Positions 44,962-54,708 of a DNA stretch of 64,000 nt are shown piece by piece. The position numbers and the translations under genes are program-made. The stretch is taken from contig NZ_CP133269.1 in assembly GCF_030915525.1 (NCBI RefSeq), forward strand, positions 211,001-275,000, in the 5' to 3' direction. The stretch's first letter is position 1; each line of letters begins with the position of its first letter. Source of the stretch: Neobacillus sp. PS2-9. GTDB taxonomy: Bacteria; Bacillota; Bacilli; Bacillales; Cytobacillaceae. Under the pieces are notes generated by a model. The model made no database searches and was not told the DNA's origin. It worked only from the letters and a program-made list of their open reading frames with translations.

Positions 44962-45074
44962 ATTCCGCCGACTTTGTATGGAATTCCGCCGGATTTACGG
45001 TTTATTCCGCCAACTTTAGGAGGTATTCCGCCGAATCTACGTAGGATTCCGCCAACTTCGCCATTCAGTCCACA
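44962..45074. repeat. ATTCCGCC array with exact 21-bp period, locus 2
   Basis: ATTCCGCC occurs at 44962, 44983, 45004, 45025 and 45046, and a degenerate AGTCCACA falls at 45067, exactly in phase. Spacers of 13 bases are all different. It follows the terminator of one gene and precedes the PIG-L gene. Confidence 0.9.
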
Positions 45075-45247
45075 AACCCCCATTTTTTACCATCAAACTA
45101 CTACTAATTACCCTGCACTGCTAGAACAAATAACTAAATTTTTGTAAAAAATGTAATCTATTATCCATAATAAGGAGTATAATGGAATGCGATATACATA
45201 ACGCAAAAGATAGATTACTAGAATACATGGGTAAGCAGGGAGACAAC

Positions 45248-47275
45248 ATGAACAAATTCCGTACTTTATTTACGATTCTTCTATTATTTACGTCCTTTCA
45301 GATTTTTCAACAGACTGCTTCAGCCGAGACGCAGACCTCAAAGCCTGTTGCCATCTATTACTCCCCGCACCAGGACGATGAACTGCTCAGCATGGGGATG
45401 TCAATTGCAACAAGTGTGGCCAAAGGCTACGAGGTACATGTGGTACTGATGACCGACGGTGGTGGTGCCACCGGGGCACTCATTGATGTGAACAAAAAGC
45501 TGACGAAGGAAAATTTCCCAACAATCACAAAAGAAGATTTTATCAACGCGCGAACAGACGAATTCATGCGTTCGTTAGTAGCGTTAGGAGTGAAGGCTGA
45601 AAATATCCATCTGATGAATTTTACCGATGGACAGCTTTCCTATAACCAAGCAAGACAAACAATTGAAACCTTTGAGAAGAACTACCCGCATGCGATGCAT
45701 CGGTCCATGTCCTATATGGACTGGCATCCGGATCATGCAGTAATGGGGAGGGCGTTAAACGATTTATATAATGAACATAAAATCCGCGACGTCCGCTTTT
45801 TTGTAAAAAATGTTCAGTTTTCAACCGTACCAGGCAGTTCGGAAGCACCGAGGTTAGTGACTGCTAATCTTCCTCGAATCAAAGAAGCTACAGCCGCATA
45901 TAGGGATTGGTCGCCAGCTTCTAAGCACTACTCGATTGGTTATATTTCAGTACCGAGCAATTTCGATGAGCTCGAAAAAAATCCGCAAAGCCGGACACAT
46001 ATGGCCGATACGACGAATAAGCCATCGGTGAGAAGCCTTGGTTTTTCTAGTGGACAAGTAGAGGGGCCGATTACGGATGCCAATTTGGCTGCCGTCATTA
46101 AGGAACAGCTCGGCATCAGGGACAGAGAATTAACCGAAGCGGATATAGCTTCATTAACCCGTTTGGATGCACAGGGCAGAGGAATCAGCAGTTTGGAAGG
46201 ACTGCAATATGCAGTGAACCTTCAATTTCTCGCGCTAGATCATAATAGAATTACCGATGTAACGCCGCTTCAGGGTCTGACAAAGGTAACTGACTTATAC
46301 CTGAAGGATAATCAGCTAGAAAATGTTCGCCCATTAGCAAGGCTGACGAATATGGAGTCACTACACCTTGATACTAACCGGCTGACGGACCTTAGCCCAC
46401 TTTCTTCATTAACAAAGCTGCAGGTGCTGTCGTTCAACTTTAATAAAGTGGCTAGTCTAGCGCCGCTCGCAGGGATGACGAATCTCCTAACGGTTTCGAT
46501 GGACAGCAATGCCTTTAAGGACCTGACTCCTTTGAAAAACAAGCCTGACTTAAACGCGGTATCTTTTTTACATATGGATTTGGATCTAGGTAAGGGCAGT
46601 GTCAATGGTGACATCCTAGATATGTTAGGCGCGCAAGCAAGTGTTTATTTTTCGAATGTGAAAGTAACGAGGAGCTATCACACGAATCGAATGGTGGGTA
46701 TATCGTGGAAAATGCTCGACAGCAGTATGGATAAGGTTGAAGTAAGTATTAATGGCGGCATACCAGTGACATCTTACAATTCGAACTATCTGTTTGGGAA
46801 TTTGAATCCGGGTCAAGCGTATAAGGTGACGATTTCTTCTTATACGAAGGGGAATTTGAATTTCACAGGCGAGATGATGATTTCGACGGATACGTGGGTG
46901 TCGACGAAGGGCTGGCTGCTTGCTGACCGGGACTGGTATTACATCAACCCTTCAACAGGGAATCTGACGACAGGTTGGTTGAAATCAGGGGATAAATGGT
47001 ATTATCTCAGTGCGAATGGAAAAATGTTCACAGGCTGGCTTAAGTGGAACGGAAAATGGTACTATTTAACATCTAGCGGAGCCATGAAGACAGGCTGGCT
47101 ATTAGATGGAGGCAAGTGGTACTACCTTGAGAATTCGGGGGCGATGAAAATAGGTTGGTTGTATTACAATAAAAAATGGTTTTACCTTAACAGTTCTGGG
47201 GCGATGGTAACCGGACGGGTTTGGATTAGTGGAAAATGGTATTACTTCAATGCAAGTGGCAGCTTAAGCCGTTAG
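45248..47275 (+). CDS. secreted PIG-L deacetylase with LRR and cell-wall-binding repeats
   Basis: 675 residues from ATG 45248 (AGGGAG upstream). Order: signal peptide (~1-26, ending TASAET); PIG-L/LmbE domain (~30-240) with zinc motifs YSPHQDDE and MDWHPDHAVMG; internalin-type 22-residue leucine-rich repeats (~265-440; LDHNRITDVTPLQGLTKVTD and similar); an Fn3-like linker (~475-560); and five C-terminal choline/glucan-binding-type repeats of ~20 residues (GWLKSGDKWYYLSANGKMFT and so on). PIG-L enzymes deacetylate N-acetylglucosamine-containing substrates. An extracellular wall- or polysaccharide-attached deacetylase is inferred; the combination is unusual. Confidence 0.88.
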   Translation: MNKFRTLFTILLLFTSFQIFQQTASAETQTSKPVAIYYSPHQDDELLSMGMSIATSVAKGYEVHVVLMTDGGGATGALIDVNKKLTKENFPTITKEDFINARTDEFMRSLVALGVKAENIHLMNFTDGQLSYNQARQTIETFEKNYPHAMHRSMSYMDWHPDHAVMGRALNDLYNEHKIRDVRFFVKNVQFSTVPGSSEAPRLVTANLPRIKEATAAYRDWSPASKHYSIGYISVPSNFDELEKNPQSRTHMADTTNKPSVRSLGFSSGQVEGPITDANLAAVIKEQLGIRDRELTEADIASLTRLDAQGRGISSLEGLQYAVNLQFLALDHNRITDVTPLQGLTKVTDLYLKDNQLENVRPLARLTNMESLHLDTNRLTDLSPLSSLTKLQVLSFNFNKVASLAPLAGMTNLLTVSMDSNAFKDLTPLKNKPDLNAVSFLHMDLDLGKGSVNGDILDMLGAQASVYFSNVKVTRSYHTNRMVGISWKMLDSSMDKVEVSINGGIPVTSYNSNYLFGNLNPGQAYKVTISSYTKGNLNFTGEMMISTDTWVSTKGWLLADRDWYYINPSTGNLTTGWLKSGDKWYYLSANGKMFTGWLKWNGKWYYLTSSGAMKTGWLLDGGKWYYLENSGAMKIGWLYYNKKWFYLNSSGAMVTGRVWISGKWYYFNASGSLSR

Positions 47276-47278
47276 TTT

Positions 47279-47311
47279 GAAAGCCGTGTCGACCTCTCGA
47301 TGCGGCTTTTT
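47279..47311 (+). terminator. terminator after the PIG-L gene
   Basis: AAAGCCGTGTCGA and TCGATGCGGCTTTTT pair with an internal TG/TG mismatch. Confidence 0.85.
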
Positions 47312-47450
47312 GCATGTTTTAATGAAGATGTTAAGAAGTTTTCACAAATTCGTCACATTTAAGGGTGATTTTGAAAAATATAGAAACTGTTATATCTTTC
47401 CTTCGTCTATATGATAGAATAATCCTTGTGTGTAAAAAGGGGGTAGCAGA

Positions 47451-47690
47451 ATGATAAATGATTTTGGGCAAATGGCGTTAGTAAGCATCCTGTCACATTT
47501 GGTTTTTATTGCAATTTCCTGGTGGGCACTGCAGTCGATTCGCTTAGAAAAGCTGATTAAGGCTAACCATGTTTTTCAAGCTCGGCTTCTCTTCATATTA
47601 TTAGCCATTTTCATCGGATCATCTGTTAGTAACTTTTTCCTGGATTATCTTCAATGGTCCAGACAACTTCCATTAATTTTCAATAATTAG
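47451..47690 (+). CDS. ywzB: DUF1146 membrane protein YwzB
   Basis: 79 residues, two membrane helices (LVSILSHLVFIAISWWALQ and LLFILLAIFIGSSVSNFFLD). Same size, topology and position upstream of ywmB-murAA as B. subtilis YwzB. Function unknown. AAAAAGGGGG precedes the ATG. Confidence 0.88.
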   Translation: MINDFGQMALVSILSHLVFIAISWWALQSIRLEKLIKANHVFQARLLFILLAIFIGSSVSNFFLDYLQWSRQLPLIFNN

Positions 47691-47828
47691 TAGAAATGGT
47701 TTGAAATGACAAAATTACTAATCCTGTACATACAAAATGGTAAAAATTTAGGTCTTCGTACATGTTCCCATTTAACGATATTTTGAGTACAATCATCTTT
47801 ATGTGGAAAGCTAAGGTTGTCTCCCTTA

Positions 47829-47882
47829 GGAACTTGTCTAATTTTAGCTGGCGTTAAGGTTAAGTTTTTGGAACTTGTCTAA
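47829..47882. repeat. 13-bp direct repeat upstream of ywmB
   Basis: GGAACTTGTCTAA occurs at 47829-47841 and 47870-47882, 41 bases apart (about four helical turns), shortly before the ywmB start. It could be a regulatory site or chance duplication. Confidence 0.4.
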
Positions 47883-47951
47883 ATGTGACGACAATTCCCA
47901 AGTATGCTCACCCGCTACCTGGTAACAATGGTAGTAAGGGGGAGTAGAGAG

Positions 47952-48740
47952 ATGAAAAGATATCGTTCGTTTTTTTTATCTGTGATGACAATTTTAAGTT
48001 TGATCCTGGTTGTTTTCGGGTACAACACAACTGAAGCAAATGGTAATGGTGCTTTTACACGTCAAGCGATTCCGGATGGTGCTGATGATTTGGCAAAAAT
48101 CGGTTCTGTTTTAGAAGCCGAAAATATTTTGCTCGATGAATGGTCTTTTTATGCAAGAGAAAAAATGACCGGCATAAAAAGTGAGCAGGACGTGAAGGAA
48201 TACGCCGAACAACTTCAGGAAAAGTTTCCCGATTGGGATTGGTCAATTAATAATACCAGCCAAAAATGGGAAGTAACAGCAGTATCTCCAACATCTAAAC
48301 ACCACAGCGAAATGCTTCAAATTATGGCAACCCACACAAAACAACCTGTTAATGCGTATATAGTATATAGTGTCAGTGGAAAAGAGTGGAATAAGGCGAT
48401 AGCGGCCTATTTCACTACTGAGGAATTTAAAAGTAGGCTATCCGACATATTTCGAGGAAAACCTACAATTTTTTCTTGTATGAAAGGCGTTTTCAGTGAT
48501 AAGATTGATACGGCTTTACCCATAACAGTAAAGAATTTACTGTCCGTTTTTCATGCAAAAGAGATCGAAGCGTTAAAAGAGGAGACATTCATGTCTGTTT
48601 CGGCGAATTCGCCGATGTTTACTGGCTCCATAGAAAATCAAAGAGATAACATGAATTTACAAATTGGCATACGCTCCGAACGATTGGGCGGTAAGACTAC
48701 CATTGTAGTTGGCACACCAATCATAACGATTGAATATTAA
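47952..48740 (+). CDS. ywmB: YwmB family (TATA-box-binding-like fold) protein
   Basis: 262 residues from ATG 47952 (AAGGGGGAG upstream). A signal peptide or membrane anchor at residues 7-27 ([19 protein letters not shown]) is followed by a DUF1779 domain. Same position before murAA as B. subtilis ywmB. The role is unknown; extracellular location is inferred from the N-terminus. Confidence 0.88.
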   Translation: MKRYRSFFLSVMTILSLILVVFGYNTTEANGNGAFTRQAIPDGADDLAKIGSVLEAENILLDEWSFYAREKMTGIKSEQDVKEYAEQLQEKFPDWDWSINNTSQKWEVTAVSPTSKHHSEMLQIMATHTKQPVNAYIVYSVSGKEWNKAIAAYFTTEEFKSRLSDIFRGKPTIFSCMKGVFSDKIDTALPITVKNLLSVFHAKEIEALKEETFMSVSANSPMFTGSIENQRDNMNLQIGIRSERLGGKTTIVVGTPIITIEY

Positions 48741-48772
48741 TATAGAGAAAATGGACGCGGAGGGGAATACTC

Positions 48773-50083
48773 TTGGAAAAGATCATCGTCCGCGGCGGAC
48801 AAAGGCTTACAGGAACGGTTAAAGTAGAAGGCGCAAAAAATGCCGTCCTGCCTGTTATCGCTGCAACATTATTAGCAAGTGATGGAAAAAGTGTGATACG
48901 TGATGTACCTACACTCTCCGATGTATATACAATCAATGAAGTTTTACGCAACTTAAATGCTGAAGTCGTATTCGAAAACAATACAGTTGTCGTCGATGCA
49001 TCCAGAGAGTTGAAAGTAGAGGCGCCATTCGAATACGTTCGAAAAATGCGCGCGTCTGTTCTAGTCATGGGATCTTTGTTAGCACGCAATGGCCGTGCCA
49101 GAGTCGCTCTTCCTGGCGGCTGTGCAATCGGATCTCGTCCAATCGACCAGCACTTAAAAGGCTTTGAAGCCATGGGTGCAACAGTGAAGGTTGGAAATGG
49201 CTTCATCGAAGCGGAGACTGAAGGCCGCTTAAAGGGAGCAAAGATTTACTTGGATTTCCCAAGTGTTGGTGCTACTGAGAACATCATGATGGCAGCGACT
49301 CTTGCACAGGGTACAACCATCATCGAGAACGTCGCAAAAGAACCAGAGATTGTCGATTTGGCTAATTTCTTAAATAAAATGGGCGCTAAAGTAAGAGGCG
49401 CAGGTACGGGCACGCTTCGTATTGAAGGTGTCGATGTGTTATTTGGTGCCGACCATAACATTATTCCTGACCGTATTGAAGCAGGTACTTTCATGGTTGC
49501 AGCTGCGATTACTGGCGGAAATGTATTGGTAAAGGGTGCAGTTCCTGAGCATCTTTCTTCTCTTATTGCAAAAATGGAGGAAATGGGTGTTGAGATCAGT
49601 GAGGAAATGGATGGCGTTCGAGTTATCGGTCCTGAAAAGTTAAAGGCCGTTGACATCAAAACGATGCCACATCCAGGCTTCCCAACAGATATGCAATCCC
49701 AAATGATGGCGTTATTGCTTCGTGCAGAGGGTACTTCTATGATTACGGAAACGGTATTCGAAAACCGTTTTATGCACGTAGAAGAATTCCGTCGCATGAA
49801 TGCGGATATCAAAATCGAAGGCCGTTCGGTTATTTTAAATGGTCCTTCTAACTTACAAGGTGCGGAAGTATCTGCAACAGACCTTCGTGCAGCAGCTGCC
49901 TTAATCTTAACTGGTTTAGTGTCAGATGGCGTGACACGCGTGACGGAGTTGAAGCACTTGGATCGCGGTTACGTGGACTTCCACGGCAAACTAGCTGGAT
50001 TAGGCGCTGACATCGAACGCGTCAAAGAAGCAGACGAAATCTTCGTTGCAGAGGAAAAATTTGTCTCCGACATGAACGCATAA
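48773..50083 (+). CDS. murAA: UDP-N-acetylglucosamine 1-carboxyvinyltransferase
   Basis: 436 residues, TTG start with GGAGGGG upstream. Catalytic Cys117 in [15 protein letters not shown], the residue alkylated by fosfomycin, and the opening [28 protein letters not shown]. It adds enolpyruvate from PEP to UDP-GlcNAc, the first committed step of peptidoglycan synthesis, in the cytoplasm. Confidence 0.97.
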   Translation: MEKIIVRGGQRLTGTVKVEGAKNAVLPVIAATLLASDGKSVIRDVPTLSDVYTINEVLRNLNAEVVFENNTVVVDASRELKVEAPFEYVRKMRASVLVMGSLLARNGRARVALPGGCAIGSRPIDQHLKGFEAMGATVKVGNGFIEAETEGRLKGAKIYLDFPSVGATENIMMAATLAQGTTIIENVAKEPEIVDLANFLNKMGAKVRGAGTGTLRIEGVDVLFGADHNIIPDRIEAGTFMVAAAITGGNVLVKGAVPEHLSSLIAKMEEMGVEISEEMDGVRVIGPEKLKAVDIKTMPHPGFPTDMQSQMMALLLRAEGTSMITETVFENRFMHVEEFRRMNADIKIEGRSVILNGPSNLQGAEVSATDLRAAAALILTGLVSDGVTRVTELKHLDRGYVDFHGKLAGLGADIERVKEADEIFVAEEKFVSDMNA

Positions 50084-50100
50084 TGTAAATATTAAAGACA

Positions 50101-50134
50101 ACGGACCTTGATGGATATCGGGGTCTGTTTTTAT
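50101..50134 (+). terminator. weak terminator after murAA
   Basis: ACGGACC pairs with GGGTCTGT including a G-U pair, followed by TTTTT. The gap to spoIID (50084-50433) otherwise holds the REP palindrome at 50216 and no gene. Confidence 0.65.
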
Positions 50135-50215
50135 GTGGTTTTTTGGGCATCGTACTTTGTGCGATGCCTCTTCATGTGGTGCCTGAAAAAGTGCTTTATA
50201 TGATGCTCTCAATAT

Positions 50216-50228
50216 GGTGCCTGACACC
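50216..50228. repeat. REP-like palindrome GGTGCCTGACACC
   Basis: The 13-mer lies in the murAA-spoIID gap; a decayed half-copy (GGTGCCTGAAAA) lies 38 bases upstream. Confidence 0.78.
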
Positions 50229-50433
50229 ATTCATGGCCACTTGTGTGCGTGGGGTGGATACTGAGTTTGGTGTGTTGTTTTTATTTCAGCTGGAACTTTG
50301 TTAGGGGCCGGAGATGGAGTTCATTTTTATAAAAGTTTGTGTAATAAATGCTTGTCCGCTTCCATATGTATGAATGAGACGCAACTCGGCTGATTTGCGC
50401 CGGGTGTGAATTTTACAAACTGGAGGCACAATC

Positions 50434-51471
50434 ATGAAAAAAATCAAACCACTCATCGTACTAGCGACGCTCCTCATTGCCCTGACTTTAGTTGTTCCAG
50501 CTGTTCTTGTGTTACCGTTCTCGGATGAGCATAAGGCGAGCGGAAAATTAGGTGAAGATTTGAAGAAGACCTCGGCAGAAAATGCGAAAGCGGCGTCACC
50601 TTCCGCGGATGCTGCGGTCGAAGTAGCGGTGTTTCGTTCCGCGAAATCAAAGATTGAGACAGTGAACTTAGAAAATTACCTCGTTGGCGTTGTGGCAGCA
50701 GAGATGCCGGCAGATTTCAAAGAAGAAGCACTCAAGGCCCAAGCACTAACGGCGAGAACGTATATTGTGAAGCGATTGGTCAGTAAGGATACGCTAGGGG
50801 CTCCTAAAGGGGCGCAGGTCACGGACACGCAAATTCACCAGGTGTACAAGAGTGATGATGAGCTAAGGAGAGCGTGGGGCGCTGATTATGCTTGGAAAAT
50901 GAAGAAGATAGTGGAGGCGGTTCGTTCGACGGCAGGACAAATTTTGACCTACAAGGGTGAGGCGATTCAGGCTACTTTTTTCTCGACGAGCAATGGATAT
51001 ACTGAGAATTCGGAGGATTATTGGCCAGGTAACATTCCTTATTTAAGAAGTGTGTCGAGCCCGTGGGATAAGAGTTCACCGAAGTTTAATAGCCAGAAGG
51101 TGATGACGGTGAAGGCGTTTGAGGCGAAGCTCGGTGTGAAGGTGGGCACAGGGTCGCAGGTGGGCAAGATTGTGGAGCGTACGACGGGTAAGCGTGTGGC
51201 GAAGGTTGATTTTAATGGCAAGTTGCTATCTGGCAAGGAGATCCGCGAGAAGCTCGATCTTCGGTCGTCGGATTTTGCTTGGGAGCGCAAGGGCACGAAT
51301 ATTGTGATTACGACAAAGGGCTTCGGCCACGGTGTGGGGATGAGTCAGTACGGTGCGAACGGAATGGCGGAGGAAGGCAAGAATTATAAGGATATTGTGA
51401 AGCACTATTACCAGGGGGTCGAGATTACGTCGGCAGAGAGTTTGATGGCGACGATTACGGCGCAGAAGTAG
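50434..51471 (+). CDS. spoIID: stage II sporulation protein D, peptidoglycan lytic enzyme
   Basis: 345 residues. One N-terminal membrane anchor ([22 protein letters not shown]), then the SpoIID domain with the catalytic Glu in [40 protein letters not shown] and [17 protein letters not shown]. It cleaves glycan strands with SpoIIP during forespore engulfment. CTGGAGGC precedes the ATG. It lies after murAA as in B. subtilis. Confidence 0.95.
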   Translation: MKKIKPLIVLATLLIALTLVVPAVLVLPFSDEHKASGKLGEDLKKTSAENAKAASPSADAAVEVAVFRSAKSKIETVNLENYLVGVVAAEMPADFKEEALKAQALTARTYIVKRLVSKDTLGAPKGAQVTDTQIHQVYKSDDELRRAWGADYAWKMKKIVEAVRSTAGQILTYKGEAIQATFFSTSNGYTENSEDYWPGNIPYLRSVSSPWDKSSPKFNSQKVMTVKAFEAKLGVKVGTGSQVGKIVERTTGKRVAKVDFNGKLLSGKEIREKLDLRSSDFAWERKGTNIVITTKGFGHGVGMSQYGANGMAEEGKNYKDIVKHYYQGVEITSAESLMATITAQK

Positions 51472-51482
51472 TGGTGTGTGGG

Positions 51483-51513
51483 AAAGCTGGGCGTGGGGGC
51501 CTGGCTTTTTTTT
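51483..51513 (+). terminator. terminator after spoIID
   Basis: AAGCTGGGC pairs with GCCTGGCTT (two wobble pairs) with seven or more T following. Confidence 0.75.
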
Positions 51514-51530
51514 GTGGGGTGATCGGCGTT

Positions 51531-52145
51531 GGCGAGTAAAATGGGGATAGTGACGAGTAAGTTATGAAAGTTGACGAGTAAAATTGAAAAATCAACGAGT
51601 AAATCAAAAACTAGACGAGTAAATCACCGAAAGTGACGAGTAAGAAAGAAAATCATATAAAAAGGTCATTTTAAAGGTACTTCAAGAGGAGATCTACACA
51701 TAATTTTGAAGGAAGATACCAGAGCCAGGCTAAACGCCTAGCTTTTTAGTGGAGAAATAGGTGTAGTTACGTGGTTGGCGAGTAAAATGGGAAAAGTGAC
51801 GAGTAAATTGGTCAAGTTGACGAGTAAAATATAAAAAGTGACGAGTAAATCAAAAACTAGACGAGTAAATCATCGAAAGTGACGAGTAAGAAAGAAAATT
51901 AAATAAAAAGGGTAATTTTAAAGGTACTTCAAGAGGAGATCTACACATAATTTCGAAGGAAGATACCAGAGCCAGGCTAAACGCCTGGCTTTTTAGTGGA
52001 GAAGTGGGTGTAGTTATGAGGTTGGTGAGTAAAGTGGGGATAGTGACGAGTAAAGAGGTAAAATTGCTGAGTAAAAATAAAAAGTGACGAGTAAATCAAA
52101 AACTAGACGAGTAAACCTCCTAAACTGACGAGTAGACCAAACAAG
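51531..52145. repeat. GACGAGTAA arrays, locus B: three tandem units
   Basis: Unit 1 (51531-51747) has cores at 51531, 51552, 51573, 51594, 51614 and 51635 and a tail ending in AGCCAGGC-TAAAC-GCCTAGCT with T-run. Unit 2 (51777-51994) repeats the pattern with an intact terminator. Unit 3 (52025-52145) has cores but no tail. Spacing is 20-21 bases. The gap 51472-52256 holds nothing else. Confidence 0.9.
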
Positions 52146-52256
52146 GTTCAAGACACCCAACTAAATTCCACAAAAAATTCATAATTACTGTCGATTTTTG
52201 CAGGGATAAGAAATGTAGAAAGAGAATTTTAGAAAAAAAAGAAAGGAATGATGTGT

Positions 52257-53222
52257 TTGATTGCTAAAGAAATGCGGATAACGCCAAGAATGGAAAAGCT
52301 TGAAGCACTTAATAGAAGATTGCCCGAGTTAAATCCAAAGTATCCTGAGGTGGTGGCGGAATATAAAAGAAGAATGGCTGGATACCGAGGCGAGAAATCA
52401 GTGTACTTTTACTTAGCTATGCTCCCTGACAAAGATTACCTTATTTTTCACGGGCTCCGCTTATTTGACGGGCAATACTACTTCCAAATCGATTTCCTCT
52501 TACTATGTGCAAATTTTGCAATGGTTTTGGAAGTAAAGAATATGGCTGGAGAACTATCCTTTGAAAAAGAGTTTAATCAAACGATGTGCAAAAGGAATGG
52601 TACAGAAGAAAGAGTTAAAAACCCTGTTCTACAAGCAAAGCTGCAGGCAAAAAAACTAAAAGTTTGGCTAAGAGAACATACTTGTCCTGAGATTCCTATT
52701 CATTATTTTTTTGTAAATAGTAATGAAAAAACAATAATAAAGGTGGAACCAAAGGATGATCAAATGACTCTACATATCTGTAACAGTGAAAATGTATTAG
52801 AGAGAATTGAACAAATAGGAGCCTATTATAAAAAGGACAAATTAGACAAAAAAGAATTGAAAAAGATAAAGCGCCTCCTATTAACCAATCACACTCCTGA
52901 TGACCCGGATATCCTCCAAGCCTACGATTTATCTCCAAAAGACATCCCTACAGGTGTACAATGTCCAGATTGTTTCACAATCCCAATGATTTATAAAGCT
53001 GGGAAATGGTGCTGTGTAAAATGTAATCTAACGTCCAAAACCGCCCATGTTCCAACAATTAATGATTATTTTCTGTTAATAAAACCCTCGTTTACTAATG
53101 CTGAGATCTGTGAATTCTTGCATATTCCCACCATTCATATTGGCCACAAGATCATAAAATCAATGAATCTACCCTACACTGGAACATTTAAAAATCGGGT
53201 CTATCATCAACCGAAAAGCTAA
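52257..53222 (+). CDS. NERD-domain nuclease-related protein with zinc ribbon
   Basis: 321 residues from TTG 52257, chosen because AAAGGA lies nine bases upstream and the protein then opens like other Bacillus NERD proteins (IAKEMRITPRMEKLEALNRR). The NERD domain (~35-150) carries FQIDFLLLCANFAMVLEVKN, a PD-(D/E)xK-like core. A C-terminal zinc ribbon CPDCFTIPMIYKAGKWCCVKC (~238-260) is followed by a winged-helix-like end. DNA processing is suggested by family. It overlaps the convergent VanZ gene by 4 bases. Confidence 0.82.
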   Translation: MIAKEMRITPRMEKLEALNRRLPELNPKYPEVVAEYKRRMAGYRGEKSVYFYLAMLPDKDYLIFHGLRLFDGQYYFQIDFLLLCANFAMVLEVKNMAGELSFEKEFNQTMCKRNGTEERVKNPVLQAKLQAKKLKVWLREHTCPEIPIHYFFVNSNEKTIIKVEPKDDQMTLHICNSENVLERIEQIGAYYKKDKLDKKELKKIKRLLLTNHTPDDPDILQAYDLSPKDIPTGVQCPDCFTIPMIYKAGKWCCVKCNLTSKTAHVPTINDYFLLIKPSFTNAEICEFLHIPTIHIGHKIIKSMNLPYTGTFKNRVYHQPKS

Positions 53223-53638
53223 AGTGTTCTTAGTATTTTCCCAAGCCGTTGAAATCTCCCTCCAAACAACGCCCCTCTTATAAAATAAAAACATACGCTG
53301 ATTCCAATGATATCTTTTACAAAATCGAATAGCGACGAGGATCGGTAGGGTACGAATGATTGGTGGATTTCATCGCTGATTCCGTAGAGGGCGGCGAATA
53401 CGGCGCAGGCTACGTTCAAGGTTGGCGTAAACTGGCGGCTTCGCGTTAAGAAGGCCAACACTAGTAAAACATATAAAATTGCAAATTCTATTAAATGCAA
53501 GGATTCCTTGATGGTCGAGTCGAGGGATGCATCAGGCAGTTCAACAAAATGGTCGGATGGCAGGCTAGATTGGATCCAGATGATGGCCATATACGCGAGG
53601 GGCAGAACCCGTAAACCCCATTTGAATAGTATGTTCAT
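53219..53638 (-). CDS. VanZ-like membrane protein
   Basis: 139 residues from the ATG at 53638 with AGGAGGAAT upstream. Four membrane helices, with WIQSSLPSDHFVELPD after helix 1 and FAALYGISDEIHQSFVPYRSSSLFDFVKD, the VanZ signature. Family members affect teicoplanin susceptibility or act on lipids; role unknown here. Confidence 0.85.
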   Translation of the reverse strand: MNILFKWGLRVLPLAYMAIIWIQSSLPSDHFVELPDASLDSTIKESLHLIEFAILYVLLVLAFLTRSRQFTPTLNVACAVFAALYGISDEIHQSFVPYRSSSLFDFVKDIIGISVCFYFIRGALFGGRFQRLGKILRTL

Positions 53639-53783
53639 GTGAATATTCCTCCTAGTAGTAAAAAAAATTTCATCTTCATGCATAAAATGAATAGGGTTGT
53701 CGAAAAATAACTCTAAAAAATTTTTTTTGCCGAATGTATATAATTCTACTTATCTGTTCAGAATGATTGCTGAGGTGATGAAA

Positions 53784-54650
53784 ATGAGAGAGGAAGAAAA
53801 CAAACGATCTTCTCAAAGTTCCAGTGTAAAACGCTTTTTCAAAAAGCGTTGGGTATTTCCAGCCATTTATATTGCAAGTGCAGCAATCATTCTGACCGCA
53901 GTTCTATGGTTCCAAACTAGCAATAGTGCGACAGACAAATACGATTACAAGTCCACTGATCTTGCTGGTAAAAAGAATCAAACACCAGCTGTGGAAGTTA
54001 ACAAAGCTCTTGAAAACTTCAAAATGCCGGTGGCTAAGGCTGATGACGCAGTCGTAAAAATGAAATTCTATGATTTCCAAGGCAAAGCAGAAGACCAGGA
54101 AGCAGCATTAGTATTCTACAACAATACGTATGTGCCAAACACTGGTATCGACATCACAATGAAAGACGGCGAAACGTTTGATGTAGTTGCATCATTAAGC
54201 GGTACCGTTACTCGTGTCGATGAAGATGCAGTCCTAGGTAATGTCATTGAAGTAGAGCACGACAAAGGTATTGTAACACAATATCAATCAGTTAAAGATA
54301 TTAAGGTCAAGGTTGGCGAACAAGTAAAACAGGGACAAGTTCTTGCCAAGGCTGGACAAAGCTTGTTCAATGAAAAAGCTGGAACCCATGTACATTTTGA
54401 AATTCGTAAAGACGGTGTTGCTGTAAACCCAACGAATTATTTTGAAAAATCGTTGACTACATTACAGGAAGACAAGCTTTCGGATGACAAATCAAGTGAT
54501 TCTGTAGATAGCCCACAAATCAAGGAAGATGAGCAAATGATTGATGATCCTGCGAACTCTACCGACGAAAAAAAATCAGGCGACGACAAGTCTTCTGATG
54601 AAAAAAAGGACGACGAATCAACGAACTCTACACAAAATAAAAACTCATAA
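53784..54650 (+). CDS. spoIIQ: stage II sporulation protein Q, LytM-like domain
   Basis: 288 residues from ATG 53784 (GAGGTGATG upstream); the frame's earlier ATG adds 29 unlikely residues. Cytoplasmic basic N-terminus, membrane helix (~31-50), LytM/M23 domain (~110-230) and an Asp/Ser/Lys-rich tail. GTHVHFEIR keeps one metal-site motif, while the first zinc ligand position reads NTGID instead of HxGID, as also reported degenerate in B. subtilis SpoIIQ. It forms the forespore side of the SpoIIQ-SpoIIIAH channel. Confidence 0.92.
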   Translation: MREEENKRSSQSSSVKRFFKKRWVFPAIYIASAAIILTAVLWFQTSNSATDKYDYKSTDLAGKKNQTPAVEVNKALENFKMPVAKADDAVVKMKFYDFQGKAEDQEAALVFYNNTYVPNTGIDITMKDGETFDVVASLSGTVTRVDEDAVLGNVIEVEHDKGIVTQYQSVKDIKVKVGEQVKQGQVLAKAGQSLFNEKAGTHVHFEIRKDGVAVNPTNYFEKSLTTLQEDKLSDDKSSDSVDSPQIKEDEQMIDDPANSTDEKKSGDDKSSDEKKDDESTNSTQNKNS

Positions 54651-54660
54651 TATGAATGTG

Positions 54661-54698
54661 ACCAAAGGGGAAGGGGAAATACTTTCCTCTTTTTTTTG
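54661..54698 (+). terminator. terminator after spoIIQ
   Basis: AGGGGAAA and TTTCCTCT pair (one G-U) around ATAC; eight T follow. Confidence 0.7.
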
Positions 54699-54708
54699 TC
54701 TTTATTTG

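Noticed and set aside
44880..45083. Heptapeptide-repeat ORF (Gly-Gly-Ile) on the minus strand of the ATTCCGCC array
   Set aside because: A 21-bp period always gives a heptad, but the open frame at the other array (28441-28671) encodes a different heptad (Trp-Arg-Asn), so no common protein is encoded.
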